Part shown: positions 60,445-64,000 of the stretch, in pieces
Numbering within the stretch: position 1 is the first letter of the stretch
Layout of the letters: each line of letters starts with the position of its first letter
NCBI RefSeq assembly: GCF_000411255.1
Contig: NZ_KE150412.1
Span: 1,632,892-1,696,891, forward strand
Source: Paenibacillus sp. HGH0039
Lineage (GTDB): Bacteria; Bacillota; Bacilli; Paenibacillales; NBRC-103111
DNA length: 64,000 bases
Reading direction: 5' to 3'
Notes under the pieces: generated by a model
The model's input: only the letters and a program-made list of their open reading frames with translations
Told to the model about the DNA's origin: nothing
Databases searched by the model: none
Made by a program: the position numbers and the translations under genes

Positions 60445-61215
60445 TTACATGCCCAACCATTTTTTGAACAGACGTTTCGTGGTGTCCTTGTTCATTTCTG
60501 CGATGGAAGTCGTGAGCGGAATGCCTTTCGGACAGGAACGCACGCAGTTCTGCGAGTTACCGCAGCCCTCGATGCCTCCGTCTTCCATCAGCGTATCGAG
60601 ACGCTCGTCCTTGTTCATTTCACCTGTAGGGTGGGAGTTGAACAGGCGGACTTGCGAAACCGCGGCAGGACCGATGAAGCTTGTCTTCTCGTTTACGTTC
60701 GGGCAAACTTCCAGACATACGCCGCACGTCATGCACTTGGAAAGCTCGTAAGCCCATTGACGCTTCGATTCCGCCATACGCGGTCCCGGACCCAGATCGT
60801 ACGTACCGTCGATCGGAATCCACGCTTTCACTTTCTTGAGGGCGTTGAACATCCGGGTGCGGTCGATAACCAAGTCTCTTACGACCGGGAACGTACGCAT
60901 CGGTTCTACGCGGATCGGCTGTTCCAGCTTATCGATCAAGGCAGCGCAGGCTTGGCGCGCTTTGCCGTTGATGATCATGGAGCAGGCGCCGCATACTTCC
61001 TCGAGACAGTTGGACTCCCAGCAAACCGGAGTCGTTTCGCCGCCGTCCGATTTTTTCGGATTGCGCTGAACTTCCATCAGTGCGCTGATCACGTTCATAT
61101 TCGGACGGTACGGGATTTCAAACTCCTCTTTGTAAGGAGCCGATTCCGGGCTGTCTTGACGGGTGACGATAAACTTGACCGTTTTGCTTGGTACTGCGGT
61201 TTGCGCTTCGGCCAT
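60445..61215 (-). CDS. sdhB: Succinate dehydrogenase iron-sulfur subunit
   Basis: The 256-residue subunit carries the [2Fe-2S] cysteines (CWESNCLEEVCGACSM) and the [4Fe-4S] and [3Fe-4S] clusters (KCMTCGVCLEVCP and CGNSQNCVRSCPKG). It passes electrons from the flavoprotein to the membrane heme. ATG 61215 follows GGGAGGG; a TTG at 61221 overlaps the sdhA stop. Confidence 0.97.
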   Translation of the reverse strand: MAEAQTAVPSKTVKFIVTRQDSPESAPYKEEFEIPYRPNMNVISALMEVQRNPKKSDGGETTPVCWESNCLEEVCGACSMIINGKARQACAALIDKLEQPIRVEPMRTFPVVRDLVIDRTRMFNALKKVKAWIPIDGTYDLGPGPRMAESKRQWAYELSKCMTCGVCLEVCPNVNEKTSFIGPAAVSQVRLFNSHPTGEMNKDERLDTLMEDGGIEGCGNSQNCVRSCPKGIPLTTSIAEMNKDTTKRLFKKWLGM

Positions 61216-61217
61216 GA

Positions 61218-62990
61218 TCAATGCCCTCCCTCTTTCTCTTTCTTCTTCTTGTCCGTAGTGTAGTCGCGTTTACGCGGTGCGATAAGCGATACGTCTACGT
61301 CCTCGTATTCGATAACCGGACCTTCAGGGGCCCACTTGGCTTTGGTGGTCTTCAGGAAGTTATCGTCATCGCGTTCCGGGAACTCCGGCTTGTAGTGAGC
61401 GCCGCGGCTCTCGTTACGCAGAAGAGCGCCCAGCGTCATCGCTTCGGAAAGTTCGAGCATGTTCCAGAGCTGTCTCGTGAAGGCGACACCCTGGTTGTTC
61501 CAGCGGGCCGTATCCGTCATGTTGATATTCTGGAAACGTTCTTTATATTCTTTAATCTTGACGATCGTCGCTTCAAGATTTTTGTTGTAGCGCACGACAG
61601 TCATGTTCGAAGTCATCAGCTCGCCAAGCTCTTTGTGGATGACATAAGCATTTTCCTTGCCGTCCATTTTAAGCAGGCTTTCGTAACGATCGGTGTGCTT
61701 CTGCTTCTCGCGTTCGAACATGGCGGTGGACATATCTTCCACGTGCTTGTCGAGACCTTGGATATATTCGATTGCTTTAGGACCCGCTACCATACCGCCG
61801 AAAATAGCGGATACGAGGGAGTTCGCTCCGAGACGGTTCGCGCCGTGAACGGAGTAGTCGCACTCGCCTGCGGCGAACAAGCCCGGAATGTTCGTCATTT
61901 GGTTGTAATCGACCCAGATGCCGCCCATCGAATAGTGAACCGCAGGGAAAATTTTCATCGGAAGCTTCCGCGGATCGTCGCCTGTGAATTTCTCGTAAAT
62001 TTCGATGATACCGCCCAGTTTAACATCCAGTTCTTTCGGGTCTTTGTGAGACAGATCCAGGTAAACCATGTTCTCGCCGTTGATGCCGAGCTTCAGGTCG
62101 TTACAAACGTGGAAAATTTCACGGGTCGCGATATCACGCGGAACCAGGTTTCCGTAAGCCGGGTATTTCTCTTCAAGGAAGTACCAAGGCTTGCCGTCTT
62201 TATACGTCCATACGCGTCCGCCTTCACCGCGCGCGGATTCGGACATCAGGCGAAGCTTATCGTCGCCCGGAATCGCGGTCGGGTGAATCTGGATGAACTC
62301 GCCGTTCGCGTAGTAAACGCCCTGCTGGTACACGGCGCTTGCTGCCGTACCGGTGTTGATAACGGAGTTCGTTGTTTTACCGAAAATGATGCCGGGACCG
62401 CCGGTCGCCATGATGACGGCATCGGAAGAGAAGGTCTGCACTTCCATGTTGCGCAGATCCTGGGCGGCAATCCCGCGGCAAACGCCGTCGTCGTCGATGA
62501 CCGCGCCGAGGAATTCCCAGTGCTCGAACTTCGTTACCAGTCCCGCTGTTTCGAAACGGCGGACCTGCTCGTCGAGCGCGTACAGCAGCTGCTGGCCTGT
62601 CGTAGCGCCGGCGAATGCCGTACGGTGGTATTTCGTACCGCCGAAACGGCGGAAATCCAGAAGACCTTCCGGTGTCCGGTTGAACATAACGCCCATCCGG
62701 TCCATCAAGTGGATAATGCCGGGAGCCGCGTCGCACATCGCCTTAACCGGCGGTTGGTTGGCGAGGAAGTCGCCTCCGTATACCGTATCGTCAAAGTGCT
62801 CCCAAGTGGAGTCGCCTTCGCCTTTCGTATTAACCGCTCCGTTGATGCCGCCTTGGGCGCACACGGAGTGGGAACGTTTTACAGGAACCAGGGAGAAAAG
62901 CTGTACGGGCACACCCGCTTCCGCTGCCTTAATGGTTGCCATCAGACCGGCCAAACCGCCGCCGACGACAATTACTTTTGAATTAGCCAT
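61218..62990 (-). CDS. sdhA: Succinate dehydrogenase flavoprotein subunit
   Basis: The 590-residue subunit oxidises succinate to fumarate in the TCA cycle. It has the FAD-binding VIVVGGGLAGLMATIKAAEA, the covalent-FAD region HSVCAQGGINGAVN, and the active-site residues in FIQIHPTAIPGDD and SESARGEGGRVW. Its start overlaps the end of sdhC by eight bases. Confidence 0.97.
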   Translation of the reverse strand: MANSKVIVVGGGLAGLMATIKAAEAGVPVQLFSLVPVKRSHSVCAQGGINGAVNTKGEGDSTWEHFDDTVYGGDFLANQPPVKAMCDAAPGIIHLMDRMGVMFNRTPEGLLDFRRFGGTKYHRTAFAGATTGQQLLYALDEQVRRFETAGLVTKFEHWEFLGAVIDDDGVCRGIAAQDLRNMEVQTFSSDAVIMATGGPGIIFGKTTNSVINTGTAASAVYQQGVYYANGEFIQIHPTAIPGDDKLRLMSESARGEGGRVWTYKDGKPWYFLEEKYPAYGNLVPRDIATREIFHVCNDLKLGINGENMVYLDLSHKDPKELDVKLGGIIEIYEKFTGDDPRKLPMKIFPAVHYSMGGIWVDYNQMTNIPGLFAAGECDYSVHGANRLGANSLVSAIFGGMVAGPKAIEYIQGLDKHVEDMSTAMFEREKQKHTDRYESLLKMDGKENAYVIHKELGELMTSNMTVVRYNKNLEATIVKIKEYKERFQNINMTDTARWNNQGVAFTRQLWNMLELSEAMTLGALLRNESRGAHYKPEFPERDDDNFLKTTKAKWAPEGPVIEYEDVDVSLIAPRKRDYTTDKKKKEKEGGH

Positions 62991-63660
62991 TGCTGGTCAC
63001 CCCTCCGATCATTCCGCTAACGACAGGAAGCTCCTGAAATTGCGGGTCTTTAAATGCCACGAGAGATGCGATGAACATTACAGACATGACAAGGAACAAG
63101 CCGATCCAGATATAGGAAGACACGCGTTGGGCGCGTGGACCCACCGTGATGCCCCAGCTGACAAGGAACGACCACATGCCGTTTGTAAAATGGAAAGACG
63201 CGGCGATAACGCCGATTACGTATATGGTCAGCAAAAGCGGCTGAGATACGATGTCATGCATCGTCTGTCCTAAGCGTTCATGCTCTACGTTGCCGAGTGC
63301 CACTTGAAAACGCGTTTCAAAGAAATGCCATGCCACGAACAGGAAGGTAAGAACCCCCGTGATCCGCTGCCATAAAAACATCTGGTTGCGGAAATAGCCG
63401 TAACGGCTTACGTTGTTGCGGGCCGTAAACGCCACGTACAGGCCGTAAACGGCATGGTACAGAAGCGGAATCCAGATCCCGACGATCTCGAGCACAAGCA
63501 CGAGCGGCAGGCTGTTCAGCCAGTTGATTTGATCCACAAACGCTTCAGGTCCCTTAGTTGCTTCAAAGTTGGTAAGCAAATGCTCGATCAAGAAGAAACC
63601 AACCGGAATAACGCCAAGCAAGGAATGCAGCTTGCGGTTAAAATACGAGTTCTTGCCCAT
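62983..63660 (-). CDS. sdhC: Succinate dehydrogenase cytochrome b558 subunit
   Basis: The 225-residue protein has five membrane spans and several His in or near them (FFLIEHLL, YHAVYGLY, WHFFETRF, HDIV, FHFTNGMW) for two hemes and menaquinone, as in Bacillus single-subunit anchors. ATG 63660 matches the family start MGKNSYFNRKLHSLLGV; the frame is open 40 codons further. It leads the sdhCAB operon. The 290 bases upstream are AT rich towards the divergent LysR gene. Confidence 0.95.
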   Translation of the reverse strand: MGKNSYFNRKLHSLLGVIPVGFFLIEHLLTNFEATKGPEAFVDQINWLNSLPLVLVLEIVGIWIPLLYHAVYGLYVAFTARNNVSRYGYFRNQMFLWQRITGVLTFLFVAWHFFETRFQVALGNVEHERLGQTMHDIVSQPLLLTIYVIGVIAASFHFTNGMWSFLVSWGITVGPRAQRVSSYIWIGLFLVMSVMFIASLVAFKDPQFQELPVVSGMIGGVTSNG

Positions 63661-63952
63661 TAGTGATGCTTCCCCCCTCAAATTTTCGCCTCGACACGAT
63701 ACGTCTCGACAATTCCAGACAAAACCAAATTCCATTGTACTCCCCTGTCCGGGGACCGTCAACCGCCAAAAAAGGCACACTCATCGCTTTTTCCTGCCTC
63801 GGATTAGCGACAATGGGCCGAATTTTTTGTGAACAACTGGTGACATATACATCGTACCTCTTTATCGCTTATAATGGAATTGCTGTTTTTTTATATTCAT
63901 TATAATATTTTTGCATAATAAGAAGAATTTAAACCCCGGGGAGGCACAAATT

Positions 63953-64000
63953 ATGGAACATCTCGACGTTTTTGCTGTCGTTGTCGAACAGGCCAGCTTG
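63953..64000 (+). CDS. LysR-type regulator, first 16 codons only
   Basis: ATG 63953, preceded by GGGGAGGCACAAATT, opens MEHLDVFAVVVEQASL, the typical first helix of a LysR helix-turn-helix. The rest is beyond the right edge. A TATAAT at 63901-63906 with TTGCTG 15 bases before it may be the promoter. It is divergent from sdhCAB. Confidence 0.7.
   Translation, partial: MEHLDVFAVVVEQASL

Noticed and set aside
61221-62981. 586-codon plus-strand frame opposite sdhA
   Set aside because: Antisense of a highly conserved gene; no ribosome binding site and no known domain.

Overview
The window looks like chromosomal DNA of a Gram-positive, endospore-forming member of the Paenibacillaceae, most likely Paenibacillus or a near relative. 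The grounds are a moderately high GC content, strong AGGAGG-type ribosome binding sites, S-layer homology domains, a lysine (L-box) riboswitch, CcpA-type cre boxes, CheX, GlpP, UPF0180, a free-methionine-sulfoxide reductase and an sdhCAB operon, together with lipoprotein-anchored sugar ABC importers that lack their own ATPase. I saw no rRNA, tRNA, CRISPR array, insertion sequence or prophage.

Layout. 1-4.3 kb: the N-terminal part of a very large decapeptide-repeat protein that runs off the left edge, then a glycosyltransferase and an L,D-transpeptidase, all on the minus strand. 4.6-9.8 kb: a minus-strand cluster for uptake of a glycerol-phosphate-like or sugar substrate (two permeases, binding lipoprotein, NagD-type phosphatase, GlpP antiterminator). 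9.9-13.8 kb: a lysine riboswitch and lysine permease, converging on an acetate symporter/DUF485 operon with a cre box. 13.8-22.9 kb: phosphatidylserine decarboxylase, an Fsr-type efflux pump, an ECF sigma/anti-sigma/small membrane protein trio, a hydrolase, a racemase-like protein and an enolase-superfamily enzyme. 23-27 kb: fRMsr, ACT-domain malic enzyme and a MocR regulator with a substituted PLP lysine. 27.2-30 kb: a PrsW-type membrane protease carrying a toxin-like C-terminal domain, followed by a small acidic gene. 30-37 kb: aminotransferase, phosphoesterase, a short leader peptide with an attenuator-like terminator before a DUF5317 and GGDEF/EAL pair, and a flavin monooxygenase behind a promoter with three direct repeats. 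37-50.9 kb: SLH protein, DEAD-box helicase, an orphan ECF sigma factor, hydrolase, SDR, CheX, second NagD-type phosphatase, LysR regulator, PHP-type phosphatase, a candidate small RNA, CDF efflux pump and quinone reductase. 51-59.4 kb: a coherent minus-strand polysaccharide locus (PL8 lyase, RpiR regulator, sulfatase, complete ABC permease/binding protein set). 59.4-64 kb: EamA transporter, sdhCAB and the first 16 codons of a divergent LysR regulator.

How the genes fit together. The PL8 lyase is predicted to cut an acidic polysaccharide outside the cell. The binding lipoprotein and two permeases would import the oligosaccharides, the cytoplasmic sulfatase would desulfate them, and RpiR would sense a sugar phosphate, which points to glycosaminoglycan use. 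The most unusual items are the PrsW/toxin-like fusion with its candidate immunity partner, the MocR regulator with arginine at the PLP lysine position, the leader peptide plus terminator ahead of the c-di-GMP enzyme, and the indel-free 65-unit decapeptide array. All functional statements come from reading the sequence and from memory of families; no database search was run.
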